From contig OW818695.1 of assembly GCA_942493345.1 (NCBI GenBank), positions 372,001 through 436,000 of the forward strand: 64,000 nucleotides of DNA, in the 5' to 3' direction. A program made the position numbers and the translations under genes. Below the pieces are notes generated by a model that was not told the DNA's origin, made no database searches, and was given only the letters and a program-made list of their open reading frames with translations. Source of the stretch: GWE2-42-39 sp942493345. Lineage in GTDB: Bacteria > Bacteroidota > Bacteroidia > Bacteroidales > Prolixibacteraceae. Shown in pieces: positions 51,370-59,107 of this stretch. Numbering within the stretch: position 1 is the first letter of the stretch; the number at the start of each line of letters is the position of its first letter.

Positions 51370-51693
51370 ATGACACGCTTAGAACTTCACAACATTATCG
51401 AAAATAGACTTAAACTAATATGCCAAATGTCAGCAAAAGACAGACTTAAAGTCGCTGACTTTATAAAAGAAATAATAGATGAATTTTTAAATATCGACCC
51501 ATTAGAGTTCGAAGATGAAGAATCCATTAAAATATTCGAAATGACTAAAAACGCGGCTGTTTTAAGTGCCGCCCATGACTATAATGACCTAATAAGCGGT
51601 AGTCATACAACAAGAACAGATAACAGTTATTTACAGGTTCACTTTTCTTTAACGACAATAAAATCATATCTCAGAATTGACACCAAGAGCTGA
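51370..51693 (+). CDS. Hypothetical protein (cassette C7)
   Basis: 107 residues: a helical N-terminal half (HNIIENRLKLICQMSAKDRL) then an acidic stretch (DPLEFEDEESIKIFE). No family recognised. The leader TTTAAAACTTAAAACCATG matches that of the DUF2158 gene in all but one base, hinting at shared translation control or a duplicated leader. Confidence 0.6.
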   Translation: MTRLELHNIIENRLKLICQMSAKDRLKVADFIKEIIDEFLNIDPLEFEDEESIKIFEMTKNAAVLSAAHDYNDLISGSHTTRTDNSYLQVHFSLTTIKSYLRIDTKS

Positions 51694-51882
51694 GTAAAGG
51701 CTTTTAAGTTTGCTATGCCCAAGTGCATCATCAACCCTGCATAGGGCTAAAATATACGTCCATGCAAACGGAGAATATAGTGGCATATCAATGCTTTTGG
51801 ATAAATAAGCCATAAGGTTCTTGTGTGCAAACTCTAATTGAATTTCACACTCTGTAATTGATTTTGTTTTCTCGTTAGACAT
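51664..51882 (-). CDS. Small hypothetical protein (72 residues)
   Basis: Sequence includes ECEIQLEFAHKNLMAYLSKS and looks like a normal soluble helical protein. It is convergent with the plus-strand 107-residue gene, overlapping by 30 bp. It starts in the shared CGGCAAAATGTC context, just before attC7. No family recognised. Confidence 0.5.
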   Translation of the reverse strand: MSNEKTKSITECEIQLEFAHKNLMAYLSKSIDMPLYSPFAWTYILALCRVDDALGHSKLKSLYSALGVNSEI

Positions 51883-51933
51883 TTTGCCGTAAAATGAGAA
51901 GTTTAATATAAACTATTGAAAAACAAACACCTA

Positions 51934-52064
51934 ACCGCTAACATCAGCTACCCGTCAATTTGGGCGTATGATGAGTTACATAGTTCAGTGTTTCGCTCGT
52001 GCAGCACCGCAAAATTGAATGAGATTTGCACGTAATCCCAAACTGCGTGTAGCTTCCTACGTTA
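51934..52064 (+). repeat. attC7, diverged type A site ending cassette C7
   Basis: ACCGCTAAC is the reverse complement of the C7 start GTTAGCGGT. The interior differs from the common form but has its own pairing (TTTGGG with CCCAAA). The 3/6 unpaired bases are kept. Crossover is at 52061/52062. Confidence 0.82.
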
Positions 52065-52115
52065 TGCACCATTTAATAAGCTACCCGAAATGTCACCAGA
52101 ACTGAATAATTAAAT

Positions 52116-52742
52116 ATGATAAAAATTATTAATCATAGCAAAAGGACTCTTGATATTGCATCAAAACACGGCTGGCACGTTGGAGCTAGATATACTAATC
52201 TTAGAGACATTAAAACGTTCAAAAAAGTTACTTTTATCGACATCGACTGGAAAAACTATTGTTTTGACAAGCATCTTGAGGCAGTAAAAATAGTCTGCCC
52301 GATGATGACAGTTGCTAGAGACATTGAAGATATTCAAGAATTAGATAGCATATTAAGAGAGGCTGAGATTCTACAAGCATACTGTAAGTATATAATTATT
52401 GTGCCCAAAGCTATTGAGCTAATTGATAAACTTGATTTAATTCCTGAAAACTATATTCTTGGTTATTCTGTTCCATCAAAATATGGGAAAACTGAGATTC
52501 CGCCGAACAAATTTAAAGGCAGAAAAGTACATCTATTAGGTGGGAGACCCGATGTTCAGCGGAAATTAGCTATTGAAATGAATGTCATCAGTGCCGACTG
52601 CAATAGATTTACATTAGATGCTCAGTTTGGAGATTATTTTATTGGTAGTAAATTTGTTCCACATCATATCGGTGGTTATGAGAATTGCCTAAATGATAGC
52701 ATTTTAAATATTAACAAAATATGGGAGGATTATCATGGATAA
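52116..52742 (+). CDS. Unknown protein, possibly DUF6610-like (cassette C8)
   Basis: 208 residues, soluble alpha/beta. Segments such as KYGKTEIPPNKFKGRKVHLL followed by GGRPDVQRKLA and SADCNRFTLDAQFGDYF suggest a TIM-barrel-like or nucleotide-processing fold; similar phrases occur in uncharacterised phage-borne proteins. I cannot name a function. It overlaps the next gene by 8 bp, so the two are translationally coupled. Confidence 0.6.
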   Translation: MIKIINHSKRTLDIASKHGWHVGARYTNLRDIKTFKKVTFIDIDWKNYCFDKHLEAVKIVCPMMTVARDIEDIQELDSILREAEILQAYCKYIIIVPKAIELIDKLDLIPENYILGYSVPSKYGKTEIPPNKFKGRKVHLLGGRPDVQRKLAIEMNVISADCNRFTLDAQFGDYFIGSKFVPHHIGGYENCLNDSILNINKIWEDYHG

Positions 52743-53358
52743 TAGAGAAGAATTTCTCATCAAAATGTATGAACAAATGTTCAACGATATTGATAGACAC
52801 CATAAACTAGTTTGGCAAGTTATTGGTGTTCTAATTGGATCTTTTGCATTTTTTGCATTATCGGGTAAAGGAATAATTCCAATAGATATTGCAATATCAA
52901 TCGTAATTCTTTTATCCTTCTGGGTTATTGCTCATGTTTATGATTCAAATTATTGGTACAATCGCAATTTGGTAATCATTTCAAACATTGAGAGACAATT
53001 CCTTAAACAGTCTGACTTAAAAGATATACAATACTATTTTGGAAAACATCGAGATGAAAATGCAGTACAAACTTCATTAAGAATCCAACTATTCTTATCA
53101 TGGGGTATAATTGGAGTATTTACTTTATATCATTTTATTTCAAGAATTTTACCTGGGTTTAAGTTACCCTTTAGTGTATCTAATATAGATTGGATAAGAA
53201 GCATACCGTATTTGACAATAATTGTATTCTATTTTATTTTGGTAAAGTGGATAAAGGAAAAACGTGAAAAAAATTATTTAGAGTTTTTAGCAAATTCACC
53301 TGGGATAGAGGTTGATACAAGTAATATAGTATATGGTGATGGTCATCCGACAAAATGA
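52735..53358 (+). CDS. Four-segment membrane protein (cassette C8)
   Basis: 207 residues with two hydrophobic pairs, about 26-68 (LVWQVIGVLIGSFAFFAL and following) and 125-180, separated by a polar cytoplasmic loop. No catalytic motif is seen. The soluble-plus-membrane pairing in a single cassette resembles sensor/effector pairs of phage defence, but that is only an analogy. Confidence 0.6.
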   Translation: MDNREEFLIKMYEQMFNDIDRHHKLVWQVIGVLIGSFAFFALSGKGIIPIDIAISIVILLSFWVIAHVYDSNYWYNRNLVIISNIERQFLKQSDLKDIQYYFGKHRDENAVQTSLRIQLFLSWGIIGVFTLYHFISRILPGFKLPFSVSNIDWIRSIPYLTIIVFYFILVKWIKEKREKNYLEFLANSPGIEVDTSNIVYGDGHPTK

Positions 53359-53362
53359 AAAC

Positions 53363-53492
53363 GGTGCATAACTTCAGCTACCCGTCAAGTGCGGCAGCGG
53401 TGGTTTTCGGTGTGCATCTTTCCGCTCGGGCAGCTTTTCGGCTTGACAGGAAATCGCCCGCAGTCCGCCCCTGCGTGTAGCTTCCTACGTTA
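53363..53492 (+). repeat. attC8, type A site ending cassette C8
   Basis: GGTGCATAAC is the exact reverse complement of the C8 start GTTATGCACC. Crossover is at 53489/53490. Confidence 0.87.
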
Positions 53493-53558
53493 CCAGCAAG
53501 GCTATGAGGGCAGAGCAACGATTGACAATCAATTTTTTAAAGATTAAATGCAAATAAC

Positions 53559-54542
53559 ATGACAGGAGTAAAAGTTTCGGTAATTCATGGTGACGCTTTT
53601 CAAATAGAAGCAGATGCCTTAGTATTAAAATATGCACAAGCTACTTTTGGACTTGATCGTGATATTGAAAGAGAATTTGCGAGATTGGGTGATTCAATTA
53701 CATACAGACTGCCTAAGATTGGTGGCTATTTTTATACTGACAGCAAAGAAATTACAAGAACCAAGAGCATTATTTTTATTGGTGTGCCTTCGTTGAGACA
53801 ATTCGGATACAAAGAAATTCGAGAATTTGGCAGAAAAGCTCTTGTCTCTTTAGCAAGTTCGGACCCTTCTGTTGAAACGATTCTAATGACTATTCATGGA
53901 CCAGGTTATGGACTTGATGAAATCGAAGCATTTGAAAGTCAACTAGCTGGTATTCTTGACAGTATTTCATCTGACGACATTCCTGATAATTTAGCAGAAA
54001 TAATCTTTGTTGAACGTTCACAAGGACGGGCAAGGCGACTTCAACATGTTCTTAAAGATTTATTTCCATCTTCAGAGATACCTACTCAAAAATCTGGTGG
54101 AGTAAAACAACTAGAGAGAAGTTCGGCAGAGACATTAAGAGCCGCAGGATATAGTTCAGACAGTAAAAAACGAATTTTCGTTGCTATGCCTTTTGCCGCT
54201 GAGTTTGACGATTGCTTCCATTACGGCATACAAGGAGCTGTAAATTCTTGTGGGTACTTATGCGAGAGAGCTGATCTTCAGTCTTTCACTGGCGATGTTA
54301 TGGAATTTGTTAAAGAAAGAATAGCAACGTCAGATTTTGTAATTGCCGACTTAACGACTGCAAATCCGAATGTGTATTTAGAAGTTGGTTATGCTTGGGG
54401 GCAGAATAAGAAAACAGTTTTGCTTGTAAAAGACACTAGTGATTTAAAGTTTGACACGCGAGGGCAAAGATGTCTACCTTATTCGACAATAAAAGACCTT
54501 GAAACTAAATTAAAGAACGAATTGGCTAATTTGAAAATATAA
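53559..54542 (+). CDS. Macro-like domain fused to nucleoside 2-deoxyribosyltransferase-like (TIR-like) domain (cassette C9)
   Basis: 327 residues. About 1-165 looks like a macro-type ADP-ribose-binding fold (VKVSVIHGDAFQIEADALVL). About 205-325 is a deoxyribosyltransferase/TIR-like Rossmann domain: RIFVAMPFAAEFDDCF, CERADL, VIADLTTANPNVYLEVGYAW with the likely catalytic Glu, and KTVLLVKD. Such domains cleave nucleoside or NAD-type N-glycosidic bonds. Joining an ADP-ribose reader to an NADase-like unit suggests immune signalling; this is inference. It is the only gene of its cassette. Confidence 0.72.
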   Translation: MTGVKVSVIHGDAFQIEADALVLKYAQATFGLDRDIEREFARLGDSITYRLPKIGGYFYTDSKEITRTKSIIFIGVPSLRQFGYKEIREFGRKALVSLASSDPSVETILMTIHGPGYGLDEIEAFESQLAGILDSISSDDIPDNLAEIIFVERSQGRARRLQHVLKDLFPSSEIPTQKSGGVKQLERSSAETLRAAGYSSDSKKRIFVAMPFAAEFDDCFHYGIQGAVNSCGYLCERADLQSFTGDVMEFVKERIATSDFVIADLTTANPNVYLEVGYAWGQNKKTVLLVKDTSDLKFDTRGQRCLPYSTIKDLETKLKNELANLKI

Positions 54543-54571
54543 TGACTCAAATTCAAATAGATAGAAGCCCA

Positions 54572-54700
54572 GCTGGTAACTTCAGCTACCCGTCAAGTGC
54601 GGCAGCGGTGGTTTTCGGTGGGCATCTTTCCGCTCGGGCTGCTTTTCGGTTTGACAGGAAATCGCCCGCAATCCGCCCCTGCGTGTAGCTTCCTACGTTA
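54572..54700 (+). repeat. attC9, type A site ending cassette C9
   Basis: GCTGGTAAC is the reverse complement of the C9 start GTTACCAGC. Crossover is at 54697/54698. Confidence 0.87.
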
Positions 54701-54740
54701 TGCGCAACCTTAACACAACTAATATTAGATAAGAAAAAAT

Positions 54741-55895
54741 ATGAAAATCACCTTTTCGGACAGCCCAAATATTGACGAACTAACATTTAAACGACTGGTT
54801 CTATTAAGCAATGAATTAATCTTTGTAGAAAGGCCCTCCATTTCACTTGCAGACAATTTTGGGACAGTTGGAATGCCTTCAGGTATTCGTAACTTGACAA
54901 ATGAATTTGTAGGTTCACCTGTTAAATTAATTGTTGACGAACCACCTAACACTGTCTCCAACTCTGCTTTCTACAAAAAGTATTTTGAAAAGGATTTACT
55001 CAATGATGAATTTCTAAATACGATTTTTGAAGGAATTGAAAATTACTGGATTTACGACAACCGTTTCGACCCAAAGCAAGCACTTACAACCGGAGAATTT
55101 CAAGATTACAGGGCTTGGCTTCTTGCTAATCAAAACGAAATCAAATCACTTGATATTGCAAGCATAGCAAGACCAGAGGAGGTTTTTCAAATTACAAACA
55201 AAGACGAAGCATTATTTGCTTTTAAAATAATTGCAGCCGAACAATCATTGCGTGTTACATCAGTGATTCATGTTTGCAATAAATATGAGAGTAACCCGAC
55301 AAGTATAAATCCTTATTTAAATAAACTTATTGCGCTTCGTCTTTCAAACCAAATTTATAGTGGTAGCCATACAAGAACACGACAAGTAGGGCTTAAACTC
55401 ATGGACTGTGTAATTCCCGACGAAGCACTTATGCAAATTCCGTTGCAAGACCTTCTTACCTTCCGACAAGAAACAAAGGACTACTTTGAGAACTGGACTA
55501 TTGAAATGAACAAACTTGAAACATTACTTTTTAAGGACAATTTTTCAATTACCGACCATGACATTGTTAATCTTTACGACACTGAGATAAACCCTCGACT
55601 TCGAGAATTGAAAAATGAAATTCGGAAAATAAAAGATGAACGTTTCAAAAACATTCTCAAAACGATAAAGAATACTGCGTTAAGTGGAATTGCTTTAGGA
55701 ACACTTTCTTCACTTAGTGTTACAGGAGCAATTGCTGGCTTCATTGGGACAAATCTTAAAACACCACAGCTGACAGACGATATTATTGACGCAAATTTCA
55801 AAATCAAAGACAAGAAACTCTCAGACGGACTGACATACTTATTAAAATTACAGGAATTGACAGATAGACAACGAAAAATAAAAGGCAGCGCATAA
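54741..55895 (+). CDS. Unknown protein with C-terminal Gly-rich hydrophobic segment (cassette C10)
   Basis: 384 residues, mostly helical after residue 90. Near 325-350 lies a small-residue hydrophobic segment (LSGIALGTLSSLSVTGAIAG) like those found in some membrane-inserting or polymerising proteins. The rest is soluble. It may belong to a DUF6236-type group, but I am unsure. It is the single gene of C10, and its frame ends right at the attC. Confidence 0.65.
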   Translation: MKITFSDSPNIDELTFKRLVLLSNELIFVERPSISLADNFGTVGMPSGIRNLTNEFVGSPVKLIVDEPPNTVSNSAFYKKYFEKDLLNDEFLNTIFEGIENYWIYDNRFDPKQALTTGEFQDYRAWLLANQNEIKSLDIASIARPEEVFQITNKDEALFAFKIIAAEQSLRVTSVIHVCNKYESNPTSINPYLNKLIALRLSNQIYSGSHTRTRQVGLKLMDCVIPDEALMQIPLQDLLTFRQETKDYFENWTIEMNKLETLLFKDNFSITDHDIVNLYDTEINPRLRELKNEIRKIKDERFKNILKTIKNTALSGIALGTLSSLSVTGAIAGFIGTNLKTPQLTDDIIDANFKIKDKKLSDGLTYLLKLQELTDRQRKIKGSA

Positions 55896-56016
55896 CTTCA
55901 GCTACCCGTCAAGTGCGGCAGCAGTGGTTTTCTGGGTGCATCTTTCCGCTCGGGCTGTTTTTCGGCTTGACAGGAAATCGCCCGCAGTCCGCCCCTGCGT
56001 GTAGCTTCCTACGTTA
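55888..56016 (+). repeat. attC10, type A site ending cassette C10
   Basis: GCGCATAAC is the reverse complement of the C10 start GTTATGCGC. The site overlaps the last codons of the C10 gene. Crossover is at 56013/56014. Confidence 0.87.
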
Positions 56017-56445
56017 ACGCCAATTGTAGTCGCAACTTGAAACGTTGTGCAAGTTTGACAAAAAAGTGGTTTGTAGTTGTTTGAAAGGGCAACGGTTTTC
56101 GACAGAGTTGAGTTTTTTAGAGGTTTTTAGGAGTGTTTGGAGTGTTTAAGTTATTGGAGTCGAGTTGTTAGAGTGACAAGTCATTGGAGTGTACAAGTTT
56201 CGTTTCATCGACAGACAAGCTCAACTTTGACAGAGAATTTATCGGTGACACATTTTCACCATTTGACACGGAATCGGTTTTTAAAATATAGACGGAGATG
56301 GAAAGCAGGGAAAATAAACAATATTCGAATCGACACTTTTGTGCCTTGACAGAACGGACTTGACCGTTTGACTGGGACTGAAGTGGCGAAGCGTCTCCAA
56401 CACTGAACAAAAAGAATGAAAAAATTAAGGAAAAAAGAACAACTA
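56014..56445. other. Cassette C11 body without a convincing gene
   Basis: The longest frames are about 70-80 codons, overlap on both strands and show no family. 56100-56200 is G/T-rich with repeated GAGT words (56131, 56140, 56157, 56162, 56171, 56187). It could be a non-coding RNA cassette, a decayed gene or a spacer. Confidence 0.5.
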
Positions 56446-56574
56446 GGCGTTAACATCAGCTACCCGACAAGTCCGGCAGCAGTGGTTTTCGGTGGGCATC
56501 TTTCCGCTCAAGCAGCATTTCGGCTTGACAGGAAATCGCCCGCAGTCCGCCCCTGCGTGTAGCTTCCTACGTTA
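56446..56574 (+). repeat. attC11, type A site ending cassette C11
   Basis: GGCGTTAAC is the reverse complement of the C11 start GTTAACGCC, showing that this gene-less unit is a true cassette. Crossover is at 56571/56572. Confidence 0.87.
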
Positions 56575-56663
56575 TAAACAAGGTTATTGGGACACAGCTA
56601 ACTTGAATCGTTGTACATATTTTTAAAAATTAGTTGACGGATATGATAAAAAAAGATTAAATT

Positions 56664-57164
56664 ATGGTTGACCAATTCACTTATGATTTACTTAAAAGAT
56701 TACATGAATTCCCATGTAGCGACGATAAAGACGAATTAGAATTTGGACGATTTGAAGCGAAATACCATGCTATTTATGGTAACACAAATCAAATTGGGAA
56801 ACTTCTAAGTCAACTTAAAAGTCTTGGATACTTAAATATACCTAAAGATTCCATGAGCGTTAAAATACTTTTTACTCAAAATGGCTTTGACGCAGTTAGA
56901 GAATATGAAAATGCTTTAATGCAAAATAACTGGAAAGCACAACTTGAGAATGAGAATTTAAAGTTGCAAAACGAACAATTTCACTATCAAAATAAAATTC
57001 GTGATAAGGAAAATGAGATAAGAGATTTGAATATTAAAAATCTAAGGCTCCAAAATAAACAACTTAAAAACAAAATAATTTATGCCATTTTAGGAGGAGC
57101 AGTTACGTTCATTCTTTCTAACTGGAAAGATATTTTAGTAATGCTGCAAATAATAGATAAATAA
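56664..57164 (+). CDS. Winged-helix-like, coiled-coil, tail-anchored protein (cassette C12)
   Basis: 166 residues. About 1-85 resembles a small winged helix (ILFTQNGFDAVREYENAL at its end). About 90-145 is a Glu/Asn/Lys coiled coil (LENENLKLQNEQFHYQNK), and one membrane helix follows (IIYAILGGAVTFILS). It would be a membrane-tethered DNA- or protein-binding rod. No family recognised. Confidence 0.65.
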   Translation: MVDQFTYDLLKRLHEFPCSDDKDELEFGRFEAKYHAIYGNTNQIGKLLSQLKSLGYLNIPKDSMSVKILFTQNGFDAVREYENALMQNNWKAQLENENLKLQNEQFHYQNKIRDKENEIRDLNIKNLRLQNKQLKNKIIYAILGGAVTFILSNWKDILVMLQIIDK

Positions 57165-57285
57165 TAGATCCAATGGTCATCCATTTTATTGCAAACAAAA
57201 TATTCATTAATCGATTTTTATATTTTTTCATGAGACTAATAATTTGTATGAGAAATTTAAGTTAAAACTAGTGACAAAGAAACCC

Positions 57286-57415
57286 TGTTTATAACTTCAG
57301 CTACCCGTCAAGTGCGGCAGCGGTGGTTTTCGGTGGGCATCTTTCCGCCCGGGCTGCTTTTCGGCTTGACAGGAAACCGCCCGCAATCCGCACCTGCGTG
57401 TAGCTTCCTACGTTA
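57286..57415 (+). repeat. attC12, type A site ending cassette C12
   Basis: TGTTTATAAC is the exact reverse complement of the C12 start GTTATAAACA. Crossover is at 57412/57413. Confidence 0.87.
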
Positions 57416-57439
57416 TAAACTATTTAAAAAAGAAGAAAC

Positions 57440-57679
57440 ATGAAGACAACCTTAGATTTAATTCAATTAGCTGGACTGGGCACCAATTTAGTGATAGACG
57501 CAGGGACAAAAACTACGCTAGATTTGATTCAGATTGCAGGAGTATTAAAAGGTAAAGGAGCGCACTTGACATTGACAAATGCCTCAAGAAAAACAACTCT
57601 TGACCTTATTCAGATTTCTGGAGCTTGTTCTGGAAATTTGACCCTTGACTTCAACGATTATAAACCAAAAGACAAATAA
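57440..57679 (+). CDS. Small KTTLDLIQ-repeat protein (cassette C13)
   Basis: 79 residues containing KTTLDLIQ three times (2-9, 24-31, 51-58), each followed by a short hydrophobic and Gly stretch (IAG or ISG). Between repeats are beta-prone segments such as HLTLTN and LTLDFND. No family is recognised; a small beta-solenoid or amyloid-like motif is conceivable. The GIY-YIG-like gene starts 2 bp downstream. The pair is duplicated in C16. Confidence 0.65.
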   Translation: MKTTLDLIQLAGLGTNLVIDAGTKTTLDLIQIAGVLKGKGAHLTLTNASRKTTLDLIQISGACSGNLTLDFNDYKPKDK

Positions 57680-57681
57680 TT

Positions 57682-57990
57682 ATGGCAATTACAGTAGGAA
57701 ACTATTCTTTTGAAGGACCCTATACTTCGACCGATAGACTCGAAGAAAAATCGGGAGTTTACGCTATTCATTGTAATGTTGGTGACAAATATTATTTAAT
57801 TGACATTGGTGAAAGTTCAGGCGTAAAGACTCGCATTGAGAATCATGACAGAAAAGATTGCTGGACAAAAAATTGTAATGGAACTCTTACTGTCTCTGTT
57901 TATTATACGCCAAATTTACAACAGCCAGGGCGAAAACTTGTAGAACAAGAATTAAGGAATTTGTATAATCCTGTTTGCGGAGAAAGATAA
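57682..57990 (+). CDS. GIY-YIG-like nuclease domain protein (cassette C13)
   Basis: 102 residues. GVY (25-27) stands for GIY and DIG (41-43) for YIG. R51 is in the expected Arg position (KTRIENH) and E88 or E90 in the Glu position (LVEQELRNLYNP); Asn95 and Pro follow. Size fits a minimal GIY-YIG nuclease. Activity is uncertain because the YIG Tyr is Asp. It forms a tight operon with the KTTLDLIQ protein. Confidence 0.7.
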   Translation: MAITVGNYSFEGPYTSTDRLEEKSGVYAIHCNVGDKYYLIDIGESSGVKTRIENHDRKDCWTKNCNGTLTVSVYYTPNLQQPGRKLVEQELRNLYNPVCGER

Positions 57991-57994
57991 AAAC

Positions 57995-58124
57995 AGTTTA
58001 TAACTTCAGCTACCCGTCAAGTGCGGCAGCAGTGGTTTTCGGTGTGCATCTTTCCGCTCAGGCTTCTTTTCGGCTTGACAGGAAATCGCCCGCAGTCCGC
58101 CCCTGCGTGTAGCTTCCTACGTTA
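57995..58124 (+). repeat. attC13, type A site ending cassette C13
   Basis: AGTTTATAAC is the exact reverse complement of the C13 start GTTATAAACT. It is identical to attC16. Crossover is at 58121/58122. Confidence 0.87.
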
Positions 58125-58171
58125 TGCGTCATACTATTGGTTATCAGTAAGCTGACAGTTGAAATAAATTT

Positions 58172-58654
58172 ATGAGAATTTATAAATTGAGTTTTATCAA
58201 AAATATTAAACGTGGCTTTTTGACAATTCCATTTGGACTTGTAATAGGAGGAGCTATTATTATCATACTGGGAGTTGACATATTCTTCTGGCAAAAGATT
58301 CTGCTAATATTCATATTTGGTTCTATTGGGTTGCCTGGGATATTGATTCATCTTTTTTATTTTGGACATGACATAAATGTGAGTATCTCCTATAATAATA
58401 AAAACGATTTTTTTGAATTTAGTAAAAACGGACAGTCAACCAAAATACTTAAAAGCGATATTGAAAGTATTGAGAAAATACACCGGGACAGTCAATTTGT
58501 TCCATGGTGGGGCTATATGATGTTTAATATTAGACTAAAGAATGGCAGAGTCTATTCAATTACAAATTTGTCAATTGAATTTGAAGAGTTGTATGAGCTT
58601 ACGAAGATTAAAGGCAAACAACCAAAAATCTTTAATAAATTTAGATTAATATGA
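58172..58654 (+). CDS. Membrane protein with PH-like cytoplasmic domain (cassette C14)
   Basis: 160 residues: two hydrophobic helices in the first 70 (TIPFGLVIGGAIIIILGV and ILLIFIFGSIGLPGILIHLF), then a beta-rich domain (ISYNNKNDFFEFSKNGQST, then IRLKNGRVYSITNLS) reminiscent of bacterial PH-like domains. Single gene of a 676 bp cassette. Function unknown. Confidence 0.65.
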   Translation: MRIYKLSFIKNIKRGFLTIPFGLVIGGAIIIILGVDIFFWQKILLIFIFGSIGLPGILIHLFYFGHDINVSISYNNKNDFFEFSKNGQSTKILKSDIESIEKIHRDSQFVPWWGYMMFNIRLKNGRVYSITNLSIEFEELYELTKIKGKQPKIFNKFRLI

Positions 58655-58671
58655 CAAGAAATAAAGTACGA

Positions 58672-58800
58672 ACGCATAACTTCAGCTACCCGTCAAGTGC
58701 GGCAGCAGTGGTTTTCGGTGGGCATCTTTCCGCTCGGTCGGCTTTTCGGCTTGACAGGAAATCGCCCGCAATCCGCACCTGCGTGTAGCTTCCTACGTTG
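58672..58800 (+). repeat. attC14, type A site ending cassette C14
   Basis: ACGCATAAC is the reverse complement of the C14 start GTTATGCGT. The next cassette begins GTTG rather than GTTA, the only such case. Crossover is at 58797/58798. Confidence 0.87.
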
Positions 58801-59107
58801 TAGGGCAGTTTAATCGCTACATGAAACGGTATCGGTTCTTGAAATATTTTATAAATTGACTATTCTGCCAGCTTGAGAGATTTTCGGGATTTGAAAGGAA
58901 CGAAAAGAATTCTAATTGCAAAAGATTGGAAAAAATGAAAAAACGCCGGTAACGGACACTTCAAAATAAATAAAAGAGGTGTAACCCAATATATTAAAAT
59001 AGCCTGTATATTTGATTGTTATAAAAATTCAGACAAATATAATAAGGTGTAATTGTAAATCTGATATTACAAGATATATTTAAAAGAACAATAACAAATT
59101 GTATAAA
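58801..59107 (+). promoter_or_regulatory. Leader of cassette C15 with its own promoter
   Basis: No gene is seen. TATATTTG at 59009-59016 matches the -7 consensus, 92 bp before the kinase start. GCCGGTAAC at 58945-58953 looks like the left end of an attC with nothing behind it and may be a relic of a fused cassette. Confidence 0.5.
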
